In this document: positions 51,655 to 60,601 of the stretch, one piece after another
Numbering within the stretch: position 1 is the first letter of the stretch
Layout of the letters: each line of letters begins with the position of its first letter
Source of the DNA: Brevibacterium sanguinis
GTDB taxonomy: Bacteria; Actinomycetota; Actinomycetes; Actinomycetales; Brevibacteriaceae
DNA length: 64,000 nucleotides
NCBI RefSeq assembly: GCF_003315415.1
Contig: NZ_QNSB01000012.1
Location: 1 to 64,000, forward strand
Direction of reading: 5' to 3'
The notes under the pieces: model-generated
What the model saw: only the letters and a program-made list of their open reading frames with translations
What the model was told of the DNA's origin: nothing
Database searches by the model: none
Program-made: the position numbers and the translations under genes

Positions 51655-53715
51655 ATGGCCGTTCAGGAGCATCTGCTCACTGTCGTCATCGAGGCCACCG
51701 AGCCTTTGGACCGCGAATCGACCACCTACCGCCGCCTGATGTCGGCACGTCTGCTTTGGGAATCGGACTTCACGATTCGCGTCGTCGAGGAACCATTGAC
51801 CACCGCCCGGCTCACGGAGCTCTGCGCGAGCGTCGACAGTAAGTACATCCTCTTCATCCGCCAGACCCATCAGGTCTCCCCCGCCTTCCTCCCGACGGTT
51901 CTCAAGTTCCTCAGCACGAAGACCGTCTACCTCGCGGAGCCGTACAAGTACACCGGAAACATTCCCAAGCAGATCGCGTCGACATCGATTGACCGGAACT
52001 ACCACTACACTCGCGACACGGACATCTATGGGGTCGCCTTCAATGTCGGTCGTCTCGGCGACGTTCTCGACGCGATCGGTGATGTCGACCGCACAGGTGT
52101 GTACCTGGCGTACCGCCTGTATTGGTCGATCAACTCGGTCACTCCTCTCGAAGAGGGCTACTCCGTCTCATCCAACACCAGCACGGCCATCGGCATCAGT
52201 CCGCGGCCAGAAGTCTCGCGACTCGTCCCGCTGATTCCGACTGCGTCGAGCTCCATGCGGCTGCATCTGCTGCGACTCCTGGTGCTGTTCCTCCGGGGTC
52301 TGCGCGAAACGGAGCGCACCGATATCACGCTCGATCACCTCCGCGGCCTGGTCAGTACCTTCGGTCTGACGAAGGACCTCGACCTGGCCGAGCACATGCA
52401 CGCCTTCGAATGCGCCTGGATCCGTTGGCTGGACCGGCCGGACATGAACGCGCATCTGTTCAAGCAACTGTCGGGCCAGGACGCCTACCTGGTGTTCGAT
52501 GACGCACCACACGATCACGGCGACGACTCCGCAGCACAGAACCATCTCGTCGAGGGTCCTGACGTCATCCTCCACCGGGTCGAACTCGGCGATGAGACGA
52601 TGACGGTCACGAAGTCCTATCTCCCCCGCGACCTGCGGCCTGAACTCGAGTCACCGGACCACTATGACTTCTACCGGCGACCGATCACGGAGGACTCGGT
52701 CATCCTGTTCTTCGACCGCCCGATGCAGGCCGACGACAATGCCGAGCACCTCTACGCTCACTTCACCGCTGAGCACCCCGAGTTCGCACAGGCGTACTTC
52801 GCTCTCAATCCCAAGTCCCCCGATTGGGACAGGTTGTCCGCCCGCGGGTTCAAGCTCGTGTCGATCTTCACCCCCGAGTTCTACGAGCTCTTCCTTCGCT
52901 CCGACCTCGTGGTGTCGTCCCAGATCTTCAACCTTCGTCATCAGGGCAAGACACTTGCCAATTCGCGCTTCGTCTACCTTCAGCACGGCGTCCAGCTCAA
53001 TGACATGTCGAACTGGGTGGCGTCGAAGTTCTTCGACGTCTTCGTCGCCACCGGCAAGGTCGAAGCCGACTACCTGCGGACAGTGGCGCCGGTGGAGACG
53101 CTCAACTCCGGGCTCCCCCGGCTGCAGACTCTACGACGGGACTCGGAAGGTTCACGCGACCTGCTGTTCATGCCGACCTGGCGGTTCAACCTCCATCAGG
53201 CCTCGCCTGAGCACTTCCGCAGTTCCCAGTACTTCCGGGCCATCAATTCCGTGCTCACGGACAGGGAACTGCTGGGTCATCTCGAACGCACCGATCGGAC
53301 CCTCCACGTCAAGCTGCACCCCAACATCGAGAAACGGGCCGCGCAGTTCTCGTTCTCCCGCCGCGTGGTGCGCTCGGAGCTCAGCTACCGCGAGGCGATC
53401 TCTATGGCAGAGTTCGTCTTCACCGACTACAGCTCTGCAGTGCTCGACGCCGCTTTCGTCGGCATCCCGATCGCCTACTACCAGTGGGACGCCGACGACT
53501 TCTTCCACGAACAGCCTTACGAGAGCCGTCTCGACTACCACTCCGAGGGACTCGGGCCGGTATTCACCGCCCATGCGGAACTCATCGAACACGTCACTTC
53601 CGAACGTTACAGTCAACCTGATCCGGAATTCGCTCGCCGCAGCGCACGGTTCTTCGAAGGCGTCAACACCGACCGGATCAACGAGACCATCATCGAGAGG
53701 ATGCTGAGCCTATGA
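51655..53715 (+). CDS. CDP-glycerol glycerophosphotransferase family protein (TagF/TagB-like)
   Basis: The 686-residue protein probably polymerises a phosphoglycerol-type or related chain. Residues 1-330 form a divergent N-terminal part; the C-terminal GT-B-like domain has VSSQIFNLRHQGKTLANSRFVYLQHGVQLNDM, LFMPTWRFNLHQ and MAEFVFTDYSSAVLDAAFVGIPIAYYQWD, the standard TagF/TagB signature with its HG and DYSS elements. ATG 51655 has GAGGA six bases upstream. Its stop overlaps the next start as ATGA. Together they define the rightward half of the surface polysaccharide locus. Confidence 0.9.
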   Translation: MAVQEHLLTVVIEATEPLDRESTTYRRLMSARLLWESDFTIRVVEEPLTTARLTELCASVDSKYILFIRQTHQVSPAFLPTVLKFLSTKTVYLAEPYKYTGNIPKQIASTSIDRNYHYTRDTDIYGVAFNVGRLGDVLDAIGDVDRTGVYLAYRLYWSINSVTPLEEGYSVSSNTSTAIGISPRPEVSRLVPLIPTASSSMRLHLLRLLVLFLRGLRETERTDITLDHLRGLVSTFGLTKDLDLAEHMHAFECAWIRWLDRPDMNAHLFKQLSGQDAYLVFDDAPHDHGDDSAAQNHLVEGPDVILHRVELGDETMTVTKSYLPRDLRPELESPDHYDFYRRPITEDSVILFFDRPMQADDNAEHLYAHFTAEHPEFAQAYFALNPKSPDWDRLSARGFKLVSIFTPEFYELFLRSDLVVSSQIFNLRHQGKTLANSRFVYLQHGVQLNDMSNWVASKFFDVFVATGKVEADYLRTVAPVETLNSGLPRLQTLRRDSEGSRDLLFMPTWRFNLHQASPEHFRSSQYFRAINSVLTDRELLGHLERTDRTLHVKLHPNIEKRAAQFSFSRRVVRSELSYREAISMAEFVFTDYSSAVLDAAFVGIPIAYYQWDADDFFHEQPYESRLDYHSEGLGPVFTAHAELIEHVTSERYSQPDPEFARRSARFFEGVNTDRINETIIERMLSL

Positions 53716-55637
53716 CGAAGCCCGCAGCCAAGCTCCGCCGCACACTTGCGAACCAGGCGAAACGAGTGGCGTACTCGCCGACGGTCCGCAACCTCGCCCG
53801 GACGGCGATCACTTCCGAGAAGGCAGAGCCTCTGCGCAGGAAACTCGCCGACAGAGGGCTTGAAGGCCACGTCCGCCGCTTCACCTCGGAGTGCCTGCCA
53901 GAGGGCATGTACTTCGCCAAGCTCACCATTGACAACTGGCAGGAGTTCAACGGCCAGTCGTTCCAGCTCCTCCAGGGATCGTCCGTCGTCTACGGAAACG
54001 AGATCGAACCACCTCCCAAGGGGTTCCCGCTCGAGTACCGGAATATCATCGTGACTTCGACCGATGTCTCGAAGTTCCGTCTCTCGATCGATTCCTCCTT
54101 CAGTCTGCAGATCGGGCACGGGGCGTTCACCACCCCGCAGCAGGTGTCCTACGACAAGCAGTACGGAGTCGAGCAGCACGGTGACGTGTTCTACTCGCTG
54201 CGCGGCAACACCACCGCACCGTCGAAGCTGCTCATCACCTTCCCCGGTTTCGGGCCCTCGACTTCGCGCATCTCCTATGCCGTGAGCTACCTCAAGGCTC
54301 TCACCGACGCCGATCTCAGCGACACCCTCATGGTCTGCTTCCAGGACCGCTACCTGGCCGCTGGTTCCTACATGCTCGTCGACAACGGTGGCCGGTCCCT
54401 CATCCAGAGAGTCAATGACGTCATCGCGGAATTCGTCGACCGCTATGGGATCGCCGAGGACCAGATGCTTTTCTTCGGCGCGTCCAAGGGCGGCAGCATC
54501 GCCATCCAGTACGCAGAGAATTTTCCCGCGGCCCGCCTGCTGGTCGCTGTTCCGCAGATGAACCTGCGCTACTACCTCGACAAACCGTTCTTCAAGGACA
54601 ACATCTTCGCCCAAGAGGGCATGCACTCGGTCCCGCAGCCGGAACGGCTCATCCGCACCTACTTCACCGAAGGCCGGACGATCGACTACTTCTACACGAA
54701 CACCGATGAGCAAAGCAACCACTCGCTCATCGAACTTGTCGAGGACATTCCGGGACTGTCGAAGTACCGTGTCGACGGTCAGCACGGAGAGGTGGCGCGC
54801 AAAGCACTACCGACGATGCTCTCGATCATGCGACGATTCCTCTCCGATCGGACAGGCTCGTCAACCACCTCCGTCGACGAGGTCCACTGCTTCGATCATG
54901 AGGGAGCCCGGGCCGTGCAGGTTCGCGTCGATCCCGACCGGACGCCGGAGAGCGCGGCGAACTGGTACCTCGAAGGTTCGCTGGGGCGTACCCGGTTCCT
55001 TCAGTTCCTCTCCGATCATGATCTGCCGTTCGTCAAGTACACCAATGAACAGCAGAGGCTGCACCCGGAGATCGACGATCTTCGCGGACTGCACAGTGTC
55101 GTCGCCTACGACGAGTCCGGCGGAGAGTGGGTCGCACCGCTGCCGCAGACGGACGAGCTCACCGAGAACGCCCCGCCCCGGCACAAATACTCGACCGACA
55201 CCCTGCGCCTCGACGCAGAAGGAGCGGCAGAGTACGTCATCGTCCGTGACAGCATCGTCAATCGCTTCTCCTACGACTGCCGCCGTGGCACCGGAAATGA
55301 GGAGAAGATCGATGTGCATATCGTCCCCGACATCAACGCTTTCGACCTCGCCGAGGTGCGACATCGTACCGATGCACGCTTCGTCGCCGCCGTCGAAGCG
55401 CTCGCGACCGACGAGCTCATCGATCTCATGGTCAATCGCCTGTTCCTCGTCTCCGTGTGCGAATCGATGTCCGTGATCGTCCACGACCACGCCCTCAGCG
55501 AGTCTGCAGAACAGGCTCTCACCGGGTACTCGGCGACCCGCGCCAGCGTGGCGCTCGATAAGCCGGCCGAGGCCACCACGAGTGTCTTCACCCTGCTGGA
55601 CCTCGATCCCGCAGAGGCGTTGACCCAGCGGGTGTGA
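53712..55637 (+). CDS. XcbB/CpsF family capsular polysaccharide biosynthesis protein
   Basis: The 641-residue protein matches the XcbB/CpsF type found in capsule loci. The middle (about 170-380) looks like an alpha/beta hydrolase with GFGPSTSRISYAVSYLKAL, the nucleophile elbow FFGASKGGS (Ser about 257) and a late His (QHGEVA, about 358). The C-terminal third (about 400-640) is a separate beta-rich part. Members are needed for capsule assembly in Gram-negative and Gram-positive bacteria, possibly in chain transfer. It overlaps the TagF-like gene and ends ten bases from the convergent GH79-like gene. Confidence 0.82.
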   Translation: MTKPAAKLRRTLANQAKRVAYSPTVRNLARTAITSEKAEPLRRKLADRGLEGHVRRFTSECLPEGMYFAKLTIDNWQEFNGQSFQLLQGSSVVYGNEIEPPPKGFPLEYRNIIVTSTDVSKFRLSIDSSFSLQIGHGAFTTPQQVSYDKQYGVEQHGDVFYSLRGNTTAPSKLLITFPGFGPSTSRISYAVSYLKALTDADLSDTLMVCFQDRYLAAGSYMLVDNGGRSLIQRVNDVIAEFVDRYGIAEDQMLFFGASKGGSIAIQYAENFPAARLLVAVPQMNLRYYLDKPFFKDNIFAQEGMHSVPQPERLIRTYFTEGRTIDYFYTNTDEQSNHSLIELVEDIPGLSKYRVDGQHGEVARKALPTMLSIMRRFLSDRTGSSTTSVDEVHCFDHEGARAVQVRVDPDRTPESAANWYLEGSLGRTRFLQFLSDHDLPFVKYTNEQQRLHPEIDDLRGLHSVVAYDESGGEWVAPLPQTDELTENAPPRHKYSTDTLRLDAEGAAEYVIVRDSIVNRFSYDCRRGTGNEEKIDVHIVPDINAFDLAEVRHRTDARFVAAVEALATDELIDLMVNRLFLVSVCESMSVIVHDHALSESAEQALTGYSATRASVALDKPAEATTSVFTLLDLDPAEALTQRV

Positions 55638-55647
55638 ACCCGGCCGC

Positions 55648-57231
55648 CTATGTTTCCGCGGTTCTCTCCTTGCGCAGGATGAGCACGGTGGCGCTGCTTG
55701 CCGACAGGTCGATGTCAAACTCGGTCATCTTCGGGTCATCACTGGGCCGAGCCGGTCCGCTGTAGGGCACTGTCTCCGGAAGGGGCGTCGAGGGGTGAAC
55801 CGCTGTGGCATTCTTGGCCTCATTCGATGGAGCGTGGACCTGCGCGGCCTCAGCAACCCGGTATCCTTGGGGAGCCGTGAGGGTGACCGGATTACCTCCG
55901 GAGCTCTTCGCATCATTGGCATTGACGATCGTCGTCACCAAGGTGTTCCCCTCATCCTTGCTCACCGTGTAGGCGCTGATGTTACCCCCGCCCTTGACCG
56001 TGGTGTGGAGGAAGCTGCCGCCGGTGCTGGGAACCAGCAGGCGCAGAGCCGAGTAGTGCGGTCGCCCAGAGAACGTGGATGATCTGCTCCCATGGTCCGC
56101 GGGATCGCAAACGAGGGACATTGGGGCCCCGCCGAGGCAGGCACCGAGCATGGAGTGCATCGCCATGCGTTCGACACCGAGCGTCGCCGCGAACAGGGAG
56201 TAGTCAACGGCCCACAGTGCGGTGGCGTGAGTCCGTGATGTGTCGTTGGTACCGGGACAGCTGGTGGTGCCCGTCTCCTCGAGCCAGAGCGGGATGCCGG
56301 CCCCTTCGGCTTTGGACAGACCGATGTCGAGGATCTTCTCTGCACTGTCCTTGGCCAGGGGGTCGATGAGGTTCTGCGCCTGCGGACCGCGTCCAGGGAC
56401 CTCCGTCGACGAACATTCGTAGAGCTGGTACCAATGCTGAGACAATGCTGCCGTGTTCTTCACGTCAGAATCGAGGAAGGCATCCATCCACTCCCCGTCG
56501 TAGACGTCCGGTCCGATGATGGGCGCGTCGGGCCGCTTGGCGTGAATTGCCGAGACGTAGCCGTCGAGCTGTTTCCTGTACTCAGCGGTGTTCCACCCTG
56601 AGCCGCGAACTGCGCCATTGGGGACCGATGTGATCGCGTACCCGTTCGGTTCGTTGCCGATGGCCAGTCCGACCAGGGAATCGCCGAGGATGTCGACTGC
56701 GTGAGTTGCCATGTCGGCTCCGCGTTGCGGATCGTAGGTGCCCAGCGGAATGCCGATGGTGACGGTCGAGCCGGTCGCGTCCACGAGCTTCTTCAGGCGT
56801 CGGAGATCGTCCGGAGTGACAACGACCTGCTCGGGCTTCGTCGCCTTCTCCCCCGCCGACGTCCAGAACACCCGCCGGTCGAGCTCGTTCCCGCCGAACC
56901 GCAGTGCAGGATCGCCGAGGTGGTTGAGCAGCTCGTCGAGGTTTGAAGCGGCAGGATCGATCCTGGGATCGGCGAGCTCCGTCGATTCGAAGGAGAGGCC
57001 AATATTGTCCCGACGGAACGTCTTGCTCGTGAGCTTGTCGGAGATCTCAATCGTCACTGCATCGCCGTCGATCGGGCCGGTGAACGATTGGGTGAAGTAC
57101 TCCGAGGTGGGCGAAACAGCCGACTCAGTTGCCCCATCGGAATCATAGTCAGGAGCACAGGCCGATATCAGCAGAACAAATGCCGCCATGAACAACGAAC
57201 CAGGACGAGGACACGTCAGAGAAAATCTCAT
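55648..57231 (-). CDS. Glycoside hydrolase family 79-like lipoprotein
   Basis: The 527-residue protein has a signal peptide with lipobox ISAC (Cys25) and a catalytic (beta/alpha)8 barrel. The acid/base Glu is in VGLAIGNEPNGYAI (about 195) and the nucleophile Glu in IPLWLEETG (about 318), and a beta-sandwich domain follows (about 395-520). This is the layout of GH79 beta-glucuronidases and heparanase-like enzymes, suggesting an enzyme that trims or releases a uronic acid-containing surface polymer. It is the last gene of normal high GC before the composition drops at about 57.2 kb. Confidence 0.8.
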   Translation of the reverse strand: MRFSLTCPRPGSLFMAAFVLLISACAPDYDSDGATESAVSPTSEYFTQSFTGPIDGDAVTIEISDKLTSKTFRRDNIGLSFESTELADPRIDPAASNLDELLNHLGDPALRFGGNELDRRVFWTSAGEKATKPEQVVVTPDDLRRLKKLVDATGSTVTIGIPLGTYDPQRGADMATHAVDILGDSLVGLAIGNEPNGYAITSVPNGAVRGSGWNTAEYRKQLDGYVSAIHAKRPDAPIIGPDVYDGEWMDAFLDSDVKNTAALSQHWYQLYECSSTEVPGRGPQAQNLIDPLAKDSAEKILDIGLSKAEGAGIPLWLEETGTTSCPGTNDTSRTHATALWAVDYSLFAATLGVERMAMHSMLGACLGGAPMSLVCDPADHGSRSSTFSGRPHYSALRLLVPSTGGSFLHTTVKGGGNISAYTVSKDEGNTLVTTIVNANDAKSSGGNPVTLTAPQGYRVAEAAQVHAPSNEAKNATAVHPSTPLPETVPYSGPARPSDDPKMTEFDIDLSASSATVLILRKERTAET

Positions 57232-57429
57232 ATCACTACCCCCACGAAGAAAGCACGCAAGCGCCGACAGTCACCAAAACCAGTTCGTCGTGAAAGCAGG
57301 CAGAACCGAGATCAACATGCGAGTTCAAACGCAAACCAAGGACACGACCCACCGACCAGAAGAGTGATTCATCGCTACGCTCCCCAATAATAGAGGTCAA
57401 GACGAACATGAGAACGTTCATCAAAAACA

Positions 57430-58593
57430 CTAGCTCAAGACTTGAGGAAAAGTCCTCGAAAAAAGCTGTCGAACTTCACCGAGTTCACTCCAGTCCCGCT
57501 CGGTATAAGGTACGATTCCGGCAGCGGTGGCACGATCCATCAACCCACCCCAGAGCTCAGCCGGAAATTTCAGCATGTTGGTAGTATTCAGCCGCTCGAA
57601 AAAATCAAGGCTTAGCAAATCCACGACTCTGTACACCTCATCCGGAACATCCCTAAGCATGGTGTCGAAAACCTCTCTCCCAGCATGCTTAAGTATGTAC
57701 AAACTCGCGAAATCAGTCGTAAAGTGATGCCCCCATTTCGCAGGTGAGGAAGGAGGGACAGCGGGGTCGATGTTAAAATCCAAACCGAGGCGTTCAGCTG
57801 CAATAGTGGCAAGCCAAGTCTTTCGATACTTCTTTGCGCTTCCATCCGCTGCCAATGAAACCAACGAGTCACACAGCAACTCAGGCATGTGGTGAGCGAT
57901 CAACATAGCAGTACCAGCCTCCGAAATACCCACAACGTAAGCAGCGTTCCGATAACCCGAATAGGCAAAGGGCGGAAACGTTGGAGCATACGACGCAACG
58001 GAATGCATGCGAATCGTATCCGGCGTGTTACCGGCAATTCCGCCAAAAGTCATGTACTTCGAACGATATACGGGAGATGCGAGTATCGCGGCGATTCCCA
58101 TCATCGCCCAGCTGTTCATCTGGAACTCAGTGCCGACGATGTTTGTTTTAATAGTAGTGGTTTCGAAATTGGAAAAGAAACGCTCCTCGCGCTGGAACGG
58201 GCCGCCGAAATCCATAGAGACCAGCTTGGTTCCCGAGGGCATCAGTTGCAAAGCAGCGAGTGAATCAAACCCTCCCGAAAAATTGAGCAGGTTACCCGAC
58301 CTCGGTACATTCCTCTCGCTGCCGGACTCAGAAAGAAACGAAGTTGCAGGCGACACGTACCTTCTAAACATCTCAGCGGTGTCACGCGATACATTCAAAT
58401 CGATACTTATGTCGTCATAAGCTTTACCAATCAGAGTGTACAGAACACGAGCAACACTATTCGGGTCGAATGGCAGCGGCTCGGAAGACTCGAAAAACAA
58501 CTCACCAGATTCAGAACCTTCATTCTTCGAGTATTCAAAACTCAGACGCTGAGCATCGACAACCTGGAAACCAGAAAATCTAATCGAATTCAT
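57430..58593 (-). CDS. PP-loop ATPase-like protein of unknown function
   Basis: The 387-residue protein carries LLNFSGGFDSLAALQLM (about 102-118), an SGGxDS PP-loop that binds ATP and adenylates substrates in asparagine synthase- and QueC-like enzymes. Later segments (TFGGIAGNTPDTIRMHS, MPELLCDSLVSLAADG) look conserved but I cannot place them. No membrane helix is present. GAGGAGC precedes the ATG. GC content is clearly lower than in the left part of the locus. It may activate or amidate a carboxylate on the polymer. Confidence 0.8.
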   Translation of the reverse strand: MNSIRFSGFQVVDAQRLSFEYSKNEGSESGELFFESSEPLPFDPNSVARVLYTLIGKAYDDISIDLNVSRDTAEMFRRYVSPATSFLSESGSERNVPRSGNLLNFSGGFDSLAALQLMPSGTKLVSMDFGGPFQREERFFSNFETTTIKTNIVGTEFQMNSWAMMGIAAILASPVYRSKYMTFGGIAGNTPDTIRMHSVASYAPTFPPFAYSGYRNAAYVVGISEAGTAMLIAHHMPELLCDSLVSLAADGSAKKYRKTWLATIAAERLGLDFNIDPAVPPSSPAKWGHHFTTDFASLYILKHAGREVFDTMLRDVPDEVYRVVDLLSLDFFERLNTTNMLKFPAELWGGLMDRATAAGIVPYTERDWSELGEVRQLFSRTFPQVLS

Positions 58594-58651
58594 CTAGAGC
58601 TCCTCAACTAAACTAGCAACAAATTACCCTCAACGGCAATTGGCCATACAA

Positions 58652-60601
58652 TCACTCACCGACGGAAGCGCTGTCAGAAGTAAATCGCAACACGGCAGAT
58701 TTCGACAAGCTGTCTTCCACCTCGATACGCCCTATATCGCTAGGAATATCCTGCCAAAGTTTCAGAATGCCCTTCTCTTCGACTCTGATCGTGTCGTCCA
58801 AAACTATCATCGAGCCGTCTCGAAGGCGAGGAGCCAGTATTTCAAGAGCAGGCAAGCGTGAAAACTCATGGGCGTGACCGGGCGGCCCATCAACAAATAC
58901 AATGTCGAAATCGACGTCAGGTATACTGGAGGTCGCATACCACCGATCAGGCATATGGTCCGATGAAACCGGGTAATTGAAACTCGGCTTCCACGGGACA
59001 AGTGGTGCGTGAACTACCTCAGCCCACTGTCCTAAGCCGTGAGCTTCCAGGACGGAGTTCATTCTGTCGACGTATATTTCATCATGTTCCAATGCGAAGC
59101 ACTTTCCGTACCCGCGTTCGCGAAAAGCCAAAGCTGACCAAAAAGTAGAAGTACCAGAACCCACATCCAGCACAGTACGGACTTGATCATTTCTCACTAT
59201 TTCACCCACGATTGTGCGAATAGCTGGCACAGTGGCCGCCCAGCCGCCGACTCGTGGGGTCGAAGTCGAGTCAACTTCGAATTGCTTCAGAAGAGCTGCA
59301 AAGTCGCTAACCTCCTTAGGCATTTCTTCGGCTGCGACCCTAAGCTGATTCAGCTTGCTTTGAGTAGCATTGAACAAGTTCTGGGTGCGAGAGGACAACG
59401 ATTCGAAATCTTCTTGTATAGACTTCTGCAGATCGACTATTCGACTATTCGTTGCAATCTCCGTCATCGCTTCATCCAGCCTTGAGTTCAACACCTCGCG
59501 AAGGTGCCGTAATTCCGCTGGCCTAGCTTCAGATAACGAAATCAGTTGACGATCAATGCGCTCAATCCCATCGGAAACTCGGGTGTATGCCTCCTGCGCG
59601 GAAGACTGAGCATTTACCCCCTCGCGTCGCACCTTATCCAGAAGAAGAGGCAACTCACCGATCGCACGATTTGCCTCATCGATCCGCTCCGCAACCGAAT
59701 CAACAGACTCGTTCATACGAAGGCTGGTCCTTTTGGCACCCGAGTCAATCTTGTCTGCAAGAAAATCGCCTACGGCAGAAATCTTCTTACCGATCTTGTT
59801 CTCCGTATTCGCGATTCGGTCCGCCGCACTGCCGGTCGAACGCTCAATACCTGTATTTGCTTTCCGAACCAGGCTCTCCAGACGGTCAGCTGATGAGTTG
59901 ACAAGCTCGTTGAGTTTGGCAAGATCAGCGCGGGACACAGCCAGTGATTCCATGCGCAAGTTGACGTCTTCCAGCGCTCGCTCGTAACGGGACAGCCGTT
60001 GGTCCAATCTAGTCGAACGTTTGGATCCGTCTTCCATCGCCGAAGACATCTCGCTCGCGATTTCATTCAGTTGAGACTTCAACGATTGGATATCTTCACG
60101 GATCAGATTGTACTCCGTTGAGCGTCTCTCGGCTTCAGACCGAACAAGAAAGAGTTGCTCGCTCTGATCCGTGAAGCGTCTTGATATCTCTGCTAACAAC
60201 AGGCTTGAACGAGCCTCGTCAAAACTGTCGTTCGCAATGATTTCGCGCTCAACTTCGGCAATTCTACGCATCACCACGGACGTAGATGCATCGGGACTGG
60301 TGTCCAGCTTCTGGTCTAACGAAGTGAGCGTGGTTTCTAAGGTTGACCCTTGTGCCGCCAGACTAACCAGCATGCTATCCATACGGGAGGTTCTGTTACT
60401 CAATGTAGAGAAAGTCAGACGCATCCGAAGATGCCCCACTGCGAGAATACAAAATAGAGAAAGCAGTGCCAATAGCAGCGATACGGCCTGCCAAAGGCCT
60501 GTGCCAGATTCGCTTATGTCCATCAGACCAGTAGCTAGCGAAGCGCTTGCGCACACTACCGCGAGCACAAGAAACATCTTGTAAAATTGTGAATCCCTCA
60601 T
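58652..60601 (-). CDS. Membrane-anchored coiled-coil protein with methyltransferase domain
   Basis: The 649-residue protein has three parts. Two N-terminal membrane helices (about 8-27 and 36-55) are followed by a very long coiled coil (about 65-420) with regular hydrophobic heptads, and then a class I SAM-dependent methyltransferase (about 430-649; VRTVLDVGSGTSTFWSALAF, FDIVFVDGPPGHAHEF). The coiled coil could hold the methyltransferase at a fixed distance from the membrane, as in chain-length rulers of O-polysaccharides, though the order here is reversed. It is co-translated with the glycosyltransferase upstream (4-base overlap). Confidence 0.85.
   Translation of the reverse strand: MRDSQFYKMFLVLAVVCASASLATGLMDISESGTGLWQAVSLLLALLSLFCILAVGHLRMRLTFSTLSNRTSRMDSMLVSLAAQGSTLETTLTSLDQKLDTSPDASTSVVMRRIAEVEREIIANDSFDEARSSLLLAEISRRFTDQSEQLFLVRSEAERRSTEYNLIREDIQSLKSQLNEIASEMSSAMEDGSKRSTRLDQRLSRYERALEDVNLRMESLAVSRADLAKLNELVNSSADRLESLVRKANTGIERSTGSAADRIANTENKIGKKISAVGDFLADKIDSGAKRTSLRMNESVDSVAERIDEANRAIGELPLLLDKVRREGVNAQSSAQEAYTRVSDGIERIDRQLISLSEARPAELRHLREVLNSRLDEAMTEIATNSRIVDLQKSIQEDFESLSSRTQNLFNATQSKLNQLRVAAEEMPKEVSDFAALLKQFEVDSTSTPRVGGWAATVPAIRTIVGEIVRNDQVRTVLDVGSGTSTFWSALAFRERGYGKCFALEHDEIYVDRMNSVLEAHGLGQWAEVVHAPLVPWKPSFNYPVSSDHMPDRWYATSSIPDVDFDIVFVDGPPGHAHEFSRLPALEILAPRLRDGSMIVLDDTIRVEEKGILKLWQDIPSDIGRIEVEDSLSKSAVLRFTSDSASVGE

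Noticed and set aside
57236..57430. Minus-strand frame of 64 codons between the GH79-like and PP-loop genes
   Set aside because: No ribosome-binding site and no recognisable pattern; the interval looks like a promoter region.
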